From Struthidea cinerea (Eukaryota; Chordata; Aves; Passeriformes; Corcoracidae), in contig VZTI01005559.1 of assembly GCA_013397865.1 (NCBI GenBank), forward strand, positions 2,855,781-2,919,780: a stretch of DNA of 64,000 bases, in the 5' to 3' direction. Below are positions 24,001 to 35,285 of the stretch, piece after piece (position 1 is the stretch's first letter; every line of letters begins with the position of its first letter). The notes beneath the pieces were generated by a model. It saw only the letters and a list, made by a program, of their open reading frames with translations, searched no databases and had not been told where the DNA came from. Both the position numbers and the translations under genes were made by a program.

Positions 24001-26400
24001 AATCAGCATCTCTATACATAAAAGGGCTGCTTGCTATTATAAGCCTTTGCACTGTCTTCTTCAGGGTTATGAGGTGTTACTGCAGAATCTCTCTCTGCAG
24101 TTGTCTGAGGTTTCAGATTGTTTAAATCCTTCCTCAGGTTATGAGGTAAGTAAACACAAATATTGCCTCTTTAATTTAATCTGGAGGATGCTAAAACTGA
24201 GAGAAACCCAGATTTCACTCACCTCTCTGAATGGAGCAAGTTTGGGGCAGAATACTGTCACTTTCTAACAGTCTCTATTACAACAGCATAACTGACTGGG
24301 GCAGGACAGGAGGCGACTGAAAATGTAAGAACAGCTCCTTGGTGGATGCTCCCTGCCCCTCTATGTACTGGAGGAGAATCTGAAAGTTCACTGCTATTCC
24401 TTGGAAATCAGTCAGCTGCAGAGGACGAGCTGAGGAGAGATTAGAGGTGTCACATTACTGTGCCTCACAAAGGAGACCTCCAGATTCATTATTTAAGCTC
24501 TCATGTTCCCAGAGGGACTCAGGGAGGATTATGACCTGTCCTCACTGAGAACAAGGTGATTTAATTTAATACTTTCTCGATCTGGTTTCTTACTGACTGC
24601 ACTTCCTCACACACCCCAGCTCTCCAACCGGGTCTGCTGATTTGGATGGGGATTCTCAACTTCTCTGCAGCTGAATTTCACTTCATGAGAAAGTTGCTGG
24701 GATGCCTCATGCATCACTGGACACAGCTCCCCAAAGGCAGCGATATGGAGACTGGGCGGTCTCTTGCATGGGTGCTACTTTTTTGTCTTGCCACCATTTT
24801 GACACATTAATATTATTAGCAAACACTGCATGACAGCATCTTCAAACAGCTGGAGTTGGGCAAGGGGGAGAGATGATAAAGTCCTCCTGAATCACCTCCT
24901 GTATGAGAAAGGCTGCAAGATTTGCTCTTTAGAGCCACTGACCAAAAGAGAACATATGTTGTAGGTGCAAATGCTTCTTCTACAAATACAGTACAACTAG
25001 TTTTTTTGGGACCAGTCAAGCTTTTTGAGTTATGTGTTTCATCCAGGTATTCCTGTCACAGTTTGGACTGGGGTTTCCTGGATGGGAACACACCAGATAT
25101 GGGGAGCTAGACACTCTCTGGTTGCATTACAGCTGCTAAGGGTGTATCTTGGAGGCAGAAAATTCATGTTTTTCTGGACTGATTATGCTAAGAAATGATA
25201 CTTGACAAGAAATATTTGTCTGAATCCCTAAAAAGTACCAAACCCCAAGGATTTTGAAGGTAACTGGTACTTCAGCATGTACAGGCAGAAGAATGAAGGA
25301 TGTGACCCAAGTACTCTGGATGGATGGCAGCCATACTTGAACAGTGTCTCATGGCAGATGAGACATCCCAGAACAGGGGAGAAGCTGGAAAATCAGATAT
25401 ACAGGATGGCACAAGATCTTTTGGTCCAGTATACGTCCAGCCTATGGGAGTGACCCAGTGCAGATAATTCCATGAGACTTTTTCTTACCCATCATGAAAA
25501 AATGGTTTATTAGGTCTGAACTGCTACTCAACATTTGTTCTGCACCTGAGCTTATTAGTTCTCTTCATCAGCTTCCAGGTGGCTGCTACATGACCATCTA
25601 TCCTTGCCTTGCTGCCCAAAGTTTGTGCCTCAGGGCTAAAATCATTACTGCCACCTCCTATTTAAACCGCTTAAACTGAGCCAAATGAATTTGCTTGGCA
25701 CAAACCAAGGAATGCTGGCACAAACTGCTGTGTGGGCTGGTTCAAAAGGGTGCTTAACACTAGAGGAGGGAAGGGGTGGGAAGAGGACGGAGAACACCAC
25801 AGATGAGCAGCTGCAGTGGTAACACCCAGCAGCACAGCTGGATCTGAAGGAGGATGTTTGTCCACAGCCTCTGAAAGCAATTAAACTGGAGCCTTGCGAG
25901 GTCTGGCACATCTGAGAACAAGTGCTACTTATTTTGTTAACTAAATAGGGATTTGGATATCTGTCCTTATTTCCAGATTGCAACATTCATGAGTGTCTGT
26001 GTGCTGTGTAAGCATTGAAGATCTGGATGCTTTGATTACTGGTAGCAGCTCCTTCATTAAATGCTGTATCTCACTTGAGAAGACAACAATGCTGATTTCT
26101 AAGGTGAATTAGGGGGAAGGATAGTTCTGCTGCTGTTTCTTTTCTTCAAAATCAGACTGTCTAAACTCAAAATGACACAAAAATTCTGAAGAATTCAGCT
26201 TTGGAACAAGTTGTTTGTTTTTTTTTTTTTTTCTGATTTCTGCATTATCCTTGCTTCCTGAGGTACCCTGTGACTGCTGTATTCAAGAAACCTGTCCTCC
26301 CCTTGCTTCCAACACCTGTGACCATTTCTGTCTTGCCCCCAGCAAAAGGTCAAAGGGACAATGCTATTCATCCTTGGGCAATGTTATCTACATTTATAAC
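21041..26400. other. unique sequence, no gene recognised
   Basis: No repeat family or protein-like ORF was identified. One exon-shaped segment with good splice-like borders at 24065-24145 is listed separately. A 144-codon minus ORF at 22017-22451 has no recognisable content. Confidence 0.5.
24065..24145 (+). other. exon-shaped segment with consensus splice borders (speculative)
   Basis: A pyrimidine-rich tract (TTTGCACTGTCTTCTTCAG) ends at 24064. 81 bases later the sequence reads GAG|GTAAGT at 24145/24146. The 81-bp segment is open in the frame GYEVLLQ...SSGYE and is a multiple of three. A direct repeat (GGTTATGAGGT) sits at both edges. No protein family is recognised and no partner exons were found, so chance is a serious alternative. 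Confidence 0.15.
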
Positions 26401-26860
26401 ATTCTAGGCCATCTTCATTGTTCCTAACGGAGCTGTAATAAATTATTTAATTGTGTGGCACCTCTTTGCTCCTCACAGCAAGCAGAAAATGCTTACTAGC
26501 TTCAGTCGGAGTTATGTGCACATAACTATGCAAGAAATGAATATAGCCCTTTGATTACAATAAGGTTATAAGCAGCAGGAGTCCATTATGATTAGCAGTA
26601 AAATGAAGAATTTTTCATAAATCATAAATGTAACTTTATAATTTCCATTCCTCTTTATCCTTTTTCTCTGTGTGCACCTACAAAATTATATTTTGTCCTA
26701 ATTCAGGCACCTTTTGTGCAATTGTCCCAAAAGCTGTTACTCATTATTACCCAAAAGACTAAGAGCAACAAATGCATTAAAATCACTCGATAATATTTGC
26801 CTGAATTGACTTTCTGCTTCTTTGCCCTAGGGTAAGATCTGACTTGAATGTCACTTTGCA
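26400..26860. promoter_or_regulatory. AT-rich possible conserved element with an 18-bp palindrome
   Basis: This repeat-free AT-rich stretch contains homeodomain-like TTTAATTG and CATTATGATTAG segments, a CATAAATCATAAATG repeat, and a perfect 18-bp palindrome AGTTATGTGCACATAACT at 26510-26527. The texture resembles developmental non-coding elements common in gene deserts. Conservation was not testable here. Confidence 0.25.
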
Positions 26861-26863
26861 TCC

Positions 26864-27631
26864 TTGCAAAGTCTGCCACATCCTGAAGTACTCATATGTC
26901 CAAATGGCAACAGAGGCATGGTTAGTATCAACTTAGCCACTCCAGAGCAGTACGAAGAGAAGCAGGAAGGAAGAAAAAGCTACTGGCAGCTGTACTGCTA
27001 CTGCTGCTGCCATGGTGTCTGCCTGAGGTGGTACAGTGTGGCATCTTTTCATTCGGTTGTGAACTTCTGCTCTCAGAAGGTATTTTCCCTGCCATTCTGT
27101 CACCTAGTGGTGATTCTGGGAGACCAGGGTTTTCATAACAAAAACGAGGGGTGCAGTGCTTGTACAGGCAGGGTCTGGGGTCCCCAGTGGCTGTGGAAGC
27201 TTTGGGGCAGCACTGGAAGAAAGATGCGGTGGTTCCTAGGTGAGGGTGGAGCTGGGACTGTCTCTTTGGCTGTAACTGTGCATCCTTTGCTGTCAGAGGT
27301 AGGACAGTGGACTAGGCAGAACTGCATCTCTACTGCGTCAGTTCCTGCATTTCACAAGTATCTGCATGAAATTGAAATTCAGGCCAGTGCATGTGCTGTA
27401 CAAATGGCCAAGAATGACATCCTTTTTGATATTAAAGAACACATTTATTCAGAGAGATCAGGGAATCAAAAAACAAAAGAGAAAATCTTTCGCAGTTCAG
27501 GTGGAGTTATATATCTCAACAAAGAAGGCAGCAATTCTCTCCCGACATACAAACCTAATGGCAAGCTGTGTTTCTTGGGAGCAGATTTAGAATTGCTCCC
27601 AAGAATTGCATCCTCTGGTACTGTGTGCTGA
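26864..27631 (+). other. longest ORF in window (255 codons), unrecognised
   Basis: The ORF opens at ATG 26864 and runs 255 codons. I recognise no domain, signal peptide, membrane segment or repeat. It contains a run of Tyr/Cys codons from a TGCTGC-type tract (near 26995) and is otherwise of mixed composition. An ORF this long is uncommon by chance in AT-rich DNA, but a single case among six frames of 64 kb is weak evidence. It has no evident promoter or poly(A) context. I list it as unexplained rather than as a gene. Confidence 0.15.
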
Positions 27632-30600
27632 CTGGTTATCAGAAAGGTCTGTTAAGCTTGTTGACATTTCTGTTGGTTTTCCTTTGCTGCTTTGTTTCTG
27701 GTTAAAAAATCATATCTAGTAGAAGCCAGAGTTTATGTGCAGTTTTTGAAAGTGCCCATCCTGTGTTTCAAGGACCAACCCTTCCTGTGGAGCAGATCTG
27801 CTGCCACAAGGAATCATACTGTATCTTCCATTAAAAATTAAAAAAGAAATCCTACCAAACGCTGTGTGGGTCTCCTGTTTAGCGTAGGTCATGAGAAAAA
27901 TCCTTTACAATGACCACATTAAAATCCTTACAAGATTAGAGCAGAATGATCTCCCTGTAAAACCAGATAAGTCAATGCCTTATTGCAACACCTGCAAACA
28001 CTAGTACTTTTATGCTTCTTGTGCTTCAAAAGTGAATAGAAAAAACCCTCAAAACCCTGAATTTTTTTTCAAGCTCCTTCATATTTTGTCACTTTAATTT
28101 GGCTACTTTTTTTCATCCTAGAAATCTTAAAAGCCCAGATTCAAGGTACTAGATCAAAAATGATGTGTTATTTCTATATTTAGAAAGACATAGTACCAGG
28201 TATTAAAGTAAGGGACAACTATTTCTATATTTAAGAGGGAAAACTGTTATTTATTTAAAAAATGCATTTTTCAATAGTTGTAGCTTGTGAAGTATCCACC
28301 TTCTAGACTAAAATTTGCCATGCTTGGTGAATAGTTTTGAAAAGTTTATATATAAAGTATTCAGACCATTTTTAAGTGAGAATGAAAAGCATAATGAATT
28401 TCTCCCATTGTATCTTGTGACCCTTTTCAACAACTCTTATGAGCAAAATGGCTGAAAGTTGAAAACTGTGATTTGCCATGCAAGTAGCTGTGCTTTTGCA
28501 CAGTGCCCAGCCTTATCGTGAAGGAAATTGATTTTTCTTTAGCAGAGATATAAAGGTTTGAAAATCATTTACCAACCATGCACTGTAAAGGCTTTCCCCC
28601 CCTAATTTTGCATTACAACCCCAACCTCGGAAAGACCTACAGAAATACTTAGCTTTACATTCCTTGAGCAGTTCCAGTAGAATGACCACAACGTGTACAG
28701 CCTGTGTGGGGAGCATATCTTTATAAAATTGGTTTACATGCCTCTGCTTTTTATTACTGAGATACCCTGTAACTAATCTCAATACATAATGACCTGGCTA
28801 CATTTCAAATGCTTCAACACCTTAAAACATGTTGGAAGGACCCAGACTCCCAGCAAAAGAAGGACTCAGGGTGTACGCATTTCCCTACTACTGCTATACT
28901 GATCTATAGGGAGCATACACAGGACAGGGAAGAAAAATATTCCTGAATTTTATTCTGATCTTTCTTCTGTGATTTGACTTCATAGCTTACTGTAATTTAT
29001 GGCCTCTCTTTGCTGCAGTCTAAACAGGGTGCAATCTAAAATGTGGGAGCTGGAAATCTCTAGTTCAGGATGTCAATAAGCAGCCATCCCTCTCCTTGAA
29101 GAAGTATTTGGCAATTAATCAAGAGATGAACATTTGCAATTCCTACGCTGAAACTGACAGAAAGCCTTTGGCAAACAAAAAGGAGTCTGATCCCACAGCG
29201 ATTAAGGGTGATAGGGAAGCTGCCCGCTGAAGGAAAATGTTGGGGACACTCTTTCTTCTGGGCATTGCTTTCCAGTCTCTGAGCAACTCTTGCAGGCATC
29301 TGCCAAAGGTTGTGAAGACAAGAGACAATACGTTAGCAACAGACATTGAGAGGTAGGTAGTAAACAAGGATTTGCTTAGCAGAGCAGAGCTGAAGAGCTT
29401 GCGAGTAACATCCGTGCTCATCTTTTGAGAGCGCTCTAGAAGCATGGTCTATCGGAGCACTGCCACTCACTTGGGATTTCCATACATGCTCTGTTCTCTG
29501 CTCTTCTGTGGCATTCCCCATAATGATGGACTTGCCTAGACGGATCAGAGCCAGCCATTTGCCATCTGGGTATGTCCCCAGTGCAGCAGCACATTGCAAA
29601 GAGAGCTCCAGTTTGAAAGCATTCAAATCATGTTAATATGACCAAGCTAATAAGCTCAGCCTTGGGAAATTGTTACCTTACATTTCAAAAACTGTTTAGG
29701 GTAAAATGCCAAACCCAGACATACTGCCTGCCCAGGCAAATGCTCCAATCAATGGAGTAGAGAGCAACAGAGCAAAAGTACTTCCTTACTGTCTGACCCT
29801 TGGATAAGGGTTGGGAAAGCCTAAAAGATGGGCAGGTTGTTAAACAACTCATTTGAATGTTGAAAAAGATACACGAGTCTGTCTTTCTGGGCAAAGAAGA
29901 AAACTTGTTTTTCCACTAGGAAGAGAATGCCCCAAACCCATCACTGGATAGGGGCAAACCTACTCTCCATCCTTGGAAAGTGGGAACAGGAATATCTTCC
30001 TTTAATGCTGGGGAGAGCCCTCTTACTCTCCCAAAAGGCAAGGATACCCGAAGTGCTAAACCTGGCACATCCATATGCTCACTGAATTGCTCAGTGTCAT
30101 ATTCAGGCTGCTCTGACACACCAGTCCCCTCTTTCCATGTACCATAGTGTTCATGGGCCCTTAGCACAGATTTTGGATGCCAGTCTGAGCATACAAGCCC
30201 AAAAGTTCTGTGCTGCAGCTGCTATGATCTCTCTGGGTTCTGGCCTGTAGAGCCATATGGCAGAGCTGGGAATGGAGAGCAATGTGTGAGCTGTCACATT
30301 CCTGACTCACATAGAATCTTCTATGAAGGGAGGGAGGGAGGGAGACAAGTGGGGGGTCTGTGGAGATGGAGTAAATGCATGATAGGACTGTGCTGGGCAC
30401 AAAAAAGGCTCATTTTTCATGATTTGCAAAGGGCCATTTGTGATCGATCTCTTAGTGTGTAAGTGGAGGGAAAAGAGTGGGTGCATTACAGCCCATTGGC
30501 TCTCATCAGGCAGTGGGGGCAGGTATCAAACCGATTTTGCCTTATTACAGGCAGTCAGAGGCCTCACTGCTTATCTGAACAAACAGGCAATTGTGTACTG

Positions 30601-33600
30601 CACACACAAACTATTTTATCCAGGGGCCGTGATAACTCAAGCTTCCTTTCTTGCAGCTGATGGCATCATTAGAAGGTTTCTGCTCTGGATTAGAACAGAA
30701 AGCCTGGAAGGAATAATAGCCTCATGATTCACAGCCTCAGGTTATTTATTTACTGTATAAAGCATTCGATCTCATTGTAGAGAGTTCAGGGTGAGGCTGG
30801 GTAGGGGCTGAGGCATGACCACACGAGGGACAGCCTCTTTGGGGCAAACTTTAGGCAGGGTGGCAGCTTTCTTTAGTGCTGGAGAACTAACTACCCTCAC
30901 CTCTTACTGGTGCACATTTCCCACCAACTTTGAAGAATGGAGAGATGAGCTGGCCTCGCTCCAGTTGAATTTAATCACTCATAGCTCCTCCAATATTTCC
31001 TAGGCTCAGTGAGTTGTAGAAAACTGTCATTAAACATGCAAAAGCAACACTGAGGTTTACTCTGCAAGGAGGGAGAGAACATATGGAGTGAGCCCACGCT
31101 TTGTGCACTGCTGCACTTCCGAAACCGGATTAGCGTCTCTTTTTTTCAGTTGTAGTTTGGCCTGGAAGGTTTGTTAATTGACTAGTGTTGTTAGCATGGC
31201 AAACGCATCACTGTGTTATCCTGAATGCATCTGCAAGCGTGATCCTAATGTAATTTTATATCTTCTGATACTTCATTTCTAGTAACTTCCAGTAGATTAT
31301 CACCAATATTTGGCTGCTGCTATCACCAGTGATGTTACACCTATTACAAAGATGGTTCTTTTTTGGTATCTCTCGGTGTTTCAACACCACAGCCTCCCCC
31401 TGCTGTGCATCAGCATGCAGTGATTGTGTGATAGAATTTTTGGGTTGTGGCCTTACTCCACACCATGTAACTGTGGAGACATAAGTATCACTTACAAAGG
31501 CTCCAGAAATGCTAGACATTTTTCCCACTGAAAATTCAGTCGAAAATACACAATTCAGTTTTTACATGACAATATACATTCCAGGTATGCCATTCTGAGA
31601 AAAATGGGCATACGTTTCTTTAACCCCAGTTCTTCTATGTTTGCAGTTTGATATTTTCTATTTGAGGTGAGAATGCAAGCAGTAAATAGTGATTCTCTTC
31701 TAGAGGGAATTACCATAATGATTACTTTGGAATTGGAGCTTAAGGTCTGTTTTGCACTATAAATGAAAAAAGATGGAAAGGGGGAGAGTCAATTGTAATT
31801 GGCTCATGGATTTGCAGTTTCTTAACCCTCTTTTTCTCTCCCTCTCTTTATAAATATATATACATGTGCATGTATATTTAATGTACTGAATTATTGCTCC
31901 TTTGTGACTTCCCTTAGCCCTTCCAACTCTAGAAGGGGGAAAAAAAAGAGTGTAATCTCAGGAATCTTGATGATAGGAAAGCCACAGGAGAATCCTGGGC
32001 TTCCACCTAAACTCTTCATTTGCAACATCTTACACAGCTCTTCCTGGGGCAATGGTAATGATGCAGGTCTAGTGACAGTGCTTTTGGAGTGAGCTCTGGA
32101 ATAGCATTTGAGGTTAGAATTAAGTTGAAGTCAGGTGGGTTAGACTTCATCTTCTCCTACAAGCTGCAGTCCTCATCTGTGCAATTCCCTTATTCAGCAC
32201 TCATTTCCAGAGTGCAAGAAACTAGGTTTATTGCTTTGACAGCTGACCTAGAAACTCTGGGTCAAGTTCTCTTGCTTATATGTAGAGTTTTATATTGCAT
32301 CCATTACTGCAGCCTCCAAGCAATTTTCATGTGAAGAAAAGTCATTAATTCCCACACAGAGTTCAGGGGTCCTCCCGCAAGTTTCCCTTTTGGGACAAGC
32401 ACTCTGCATGAAAGGGTTGGAGGGAATGAGGGTATGAGTGGAGAATAAAGGTTTCTGTATTGTTAGTGTCAGTGGTGGCAATAAAGTTGTCTCCAGGGAA
32501 AGCTGAGTGACATCCCTTAGAGATCCCCAGGCTTGGGAGTGCACTTGATCCCCAGTTAAACAATTTCCATATAGATTTACTTCCTTTCCATCAGAGTTCT
32601 TTTGTTGTCCATTCTCAGAGGCACTGGCTCAGAGGTGCTGTCCACCAGGGGCACAGATTAAAATTTGGTCCTTCATGGAGAAGGGATTCAATCTTTCAGC
32701 TTCTTTGAGAAATGAGACTTTGAGTTGATGTCAGAGGCTATTGAAGAGCTAGACAAGGGACTAAGGCAGAAGCTCTGCATGCCTTCTGAGGCTTCAGCCA
32801 TACAGAAAGCAGCTTTTTGACCTGTCCAGAATTGAGTGGCAACCTTAAACTGAGGCACAGATTTGGTTTCTTCTAATAATCCATGCTGATACTGATAAAT
32901 GCAAAGATTCCATTAGCCATGTCCATGCCTGCAAGGAAGAGGTAAAGTTGCCTTGCAAGCTGAAGATGAAAAAAAGAGTACTTTAGTGAGGATTCTGGTG
33001 GGACTGGAGCTTAGCATCTTGGCAAATGAGCTTCACCAATGCAGCCTCCCTCAAAAGCCTGTTTGCCCCTGAAATGCCAGAAGGTGGGCCACTTTATCAC
33101 AAAACTGTATCAAGTCAGTGAAACCTTCTGTCTGCAGAGTGGCAGGGACTCCCCAGGTTACAAACACTCCGGCTGTAGCAGGGAATATATTGCCAGGGAA
33201 TCAGTGGGTGTGGGTTGGTGGTGAGTCTGACTCCTGTGCCTTGGGTCCATCTGCTGGGGTGGGAAGGGAGAGGCAGAGCAGACACTTTGCAAAGGCTAGA
33301 GGCTGCTAAGTGTGTGGTAGCACAAGGAGAACTCTGCCTGGGAAGCCCTTTCTGAATCTGCATGTCCCTCAGAGTGTAGATGTCACTAGGCAGGACATTC
33401 TGAGGTGGCAAGTGAGAGAAGAGAGTGGCAGATTTTGTCCTGGGGCTCCTTGCCCTGGTTCCTTCAGCTGTTTGGTAACACAGACAGCTTTCGTAGGGAT
33501 GCATGCAAAGCAACAGAGCAGGCTGTAAGGAGAAAAGTGGAGAGATGTCACAGTATGGTGTGGGGAAAATAAGGTAGATGTCCAGGCTGAGGAAGCATGC

Positions 33601-33940
33601 TGGTCAGGAGCAACAAAAGGCTGGGCATCCAAGCATTATTGCCAGAACTTGCCATGGAAGCCACAGCAGAAAAAGTGGCAAAATTAAGGTGAGAAGTACC
33701 ATTATTGGTACAGAATTAAAGGTCTTTGTGCAGAAGAGATCCTGAGGTAAAGTGGATGTGAGGTGAAAGAAGTGTTGGCCTAGTGCAAAACAGGCCATAG
33801 ATTTCCTAGGAGTGTCCTTAGGGAGTCTGGCATTTCATGCTGAAAGCAGGTCTTACAGAGCAGCCTTCAACCTGGCCACTGAGAAGGAAAACCCACCGTT
33901 TCCATGGGTATTTTGTTCTAGTGATTAATCATCTGTGATC
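27632..33940. other. unique sequence, no gene recognised
   Basis: No exons or repeat families were recognised. Minor structure includes a short GGGA repeat at about 30325-30346 and an inverted repeat at 31858-31877 (ATATACATG, spacer TG, CATGTATAT). A repeat-free stretch around 31.1-31.25 kb contains GGATTAG and TTAATTGACTAG homeodomain-like sites. Confidence 0.5.
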
Positions 33941-33949
33941 CTAAGAAGT

Positions 33950-34230
33950 TGTGCCCCATTACTATGTTAGATTTGCTGGGCTTCACCTTCAGGTAATTAA
34001 TTCTTTTTATGTCTCTCTCACTGCTAGATTAAAGATACCTTTTGTAGCCAGTATTTTCTTCCCATGTGGGTAATTATACCCTGTAGCCACACTGGTCCCC
34101 AATCTTATTTTTGATTAACTGAAACAGATTGGGCTCCTTAAGTCTTTCCCTGAAAGGCAGCAGGCTCAGTCATTTTTTCTCCACCCCTAGTCTTTGAATT
34201 GCATCTTGTGACTCTACTGTCTAGTTTTCT
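33950..34230 (-). mobile_element. old CR1-type LINE fragment
   Basis: The plus strand resembles the reverse complement of the older CR1 lineage. It has a segment like 'cagtattttcttcccatgtgggtaattatacc', then TTTTTGATTAACTGAAACAG, then 'attgggctccttaagtctttccctgaaaggcagcaggc'. These correspond to the RT-to-3' region that in relatives reads 'cttctttttgataaactaaacagattgagctc'. The copy is heavily diverged with no coding capacity. Confidence 0.6.
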
Positions 34231-34354
34231 GGTACCTTTATAATAAACAGGTGGTAGAACAAGGTTCACTGTTCAGCAGTGTTCATAGTGGGTCACCAAC
34301 CATGCCAGAACTTCTAAGTTTAGTGTTTTTCTTATAGTAAACAGTATGCTATCA

Positions 34355-34355
<1 letters not shown>

Positions 34356-34388
<33 letters not shown>

Positions 34389-34403
34389 TTTTTTTTAAAA
34401 AAA
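34356..34403. repeat. GTTTT/poly(T) low-complexity tract
   Basis: The tract is a run of (GTTTT)/(GTTTTT) units passing into 14 T and then 7 A. It is likely length-variable. Confidence 0.9.
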
Positions 34404-34699
34404 GCAAACAAAAGCCAACACACCAAGCAACACTCTGGACTCTGAACTGCAGATATTCAGTTAACACCTGTTAGCTGCTGCAGGCTGGGCTCTGGTTTCT
34501 ACTGAGCTCCTGTTGATGTGGAGCAGAGCTGACTCAGAAGCTGCTGCCCTGCCAGCAGGCAAGGAATTGCTGCAGCACAGGGCATCCTGCTTCTCGCTGC
34601 CTCGAAGACTCGGCAAGGAGCGTGGGGCTGCCTGCCTTACCTGACGTGGGTTTGAGCTCTGTGTTTCTTCCCAGGGAGAGGCAGGGGCTCCCACATTCA
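34404..34699. other. unassigned sequence between simple repeat and LTR
   Basis: This stretch is moderately GC-rich (gctgctgccctgccagcagg-like). A minus ORF covers much of it but has no recognisable content. It may be single-copy DNA or an unrecognised outer part of the neighbouring LTR. Confidence 0.35.
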
Positions 34700-35285
34700 A
34701 ATGTAGTTCTGCTTCAAGCCTCCTTGCTTGCTACATGTGCAGTCTGTTCGTGAAGGACTGACCCCATGGAAGGGACCTGCACAGGAGCAGTTTAAGAACT
34801 GTAGTCCACGGGAAGGACCCATGTTGGAGGAGTTCATGGAGGACCGTCTCCAGAGGGAGGGACCATGCTGGAGCAGGGGAAGAGTGTGAGGAGTCTTCCC
34901 CCTGAGGAGGAAGGAGTGACAGAGACTATGTGTGATGAACTGATAACAGATGCCATGCCCCAACTCCCTGTGCAGCTGAGGAGAAGGAGGTAGAGAAAAT
35001 AGGGAGTGAAGTTGAATCCAGGAAGAAGTTGGGATGAGGGGGAGGTGTTTTAAGAGTTGGGTTTTTTTCTCATTATCCTCCTCTGATTTTGACTGGTAAT
35101 AAATTAATTTTCCCAAGTTCAGTCTGCTTTGCCTGTGATGGTAAATGTTGAGTGATCCCTCCCTGTCCTTACCTCCAACCACGAGGCCTTTCATTATGTT
35201 TTCTCTCCCCTGCCCAGCTGAGGAGTTGAGTGATAGAACAGCCTTGGTGGGCACCTTGTGTCCAGCCAGGATCAACTGGCCACAG
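34700..35285 (+). mobile_element. solo LTR, avian ERV-L-like
   Basis: The sequence follows an abundant avian LTR family. It has tandem-like phrases around CTGCACAGGAGCAG and 'catgttggaggagttcatgg', and a poly(A) signal in GGTAATAAATTAATTTTCCC (AATAAA at 35098-35103). It then has 'gtctgctttgcctgtgatggtaa', 'agtgatccctccctgtccttacctc', and an end in 'ttggtgggcaccttgtgtccagccagg'. Nothing retroviral (gag, pol or PBS-led coding) flanks it, so it is a solo LTR. The 5' boundary is uncertain (a TGT at 34701 is plausible), as is the exact 3' end near 35285. The class assignment is from memory. Confidence 0.75.
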
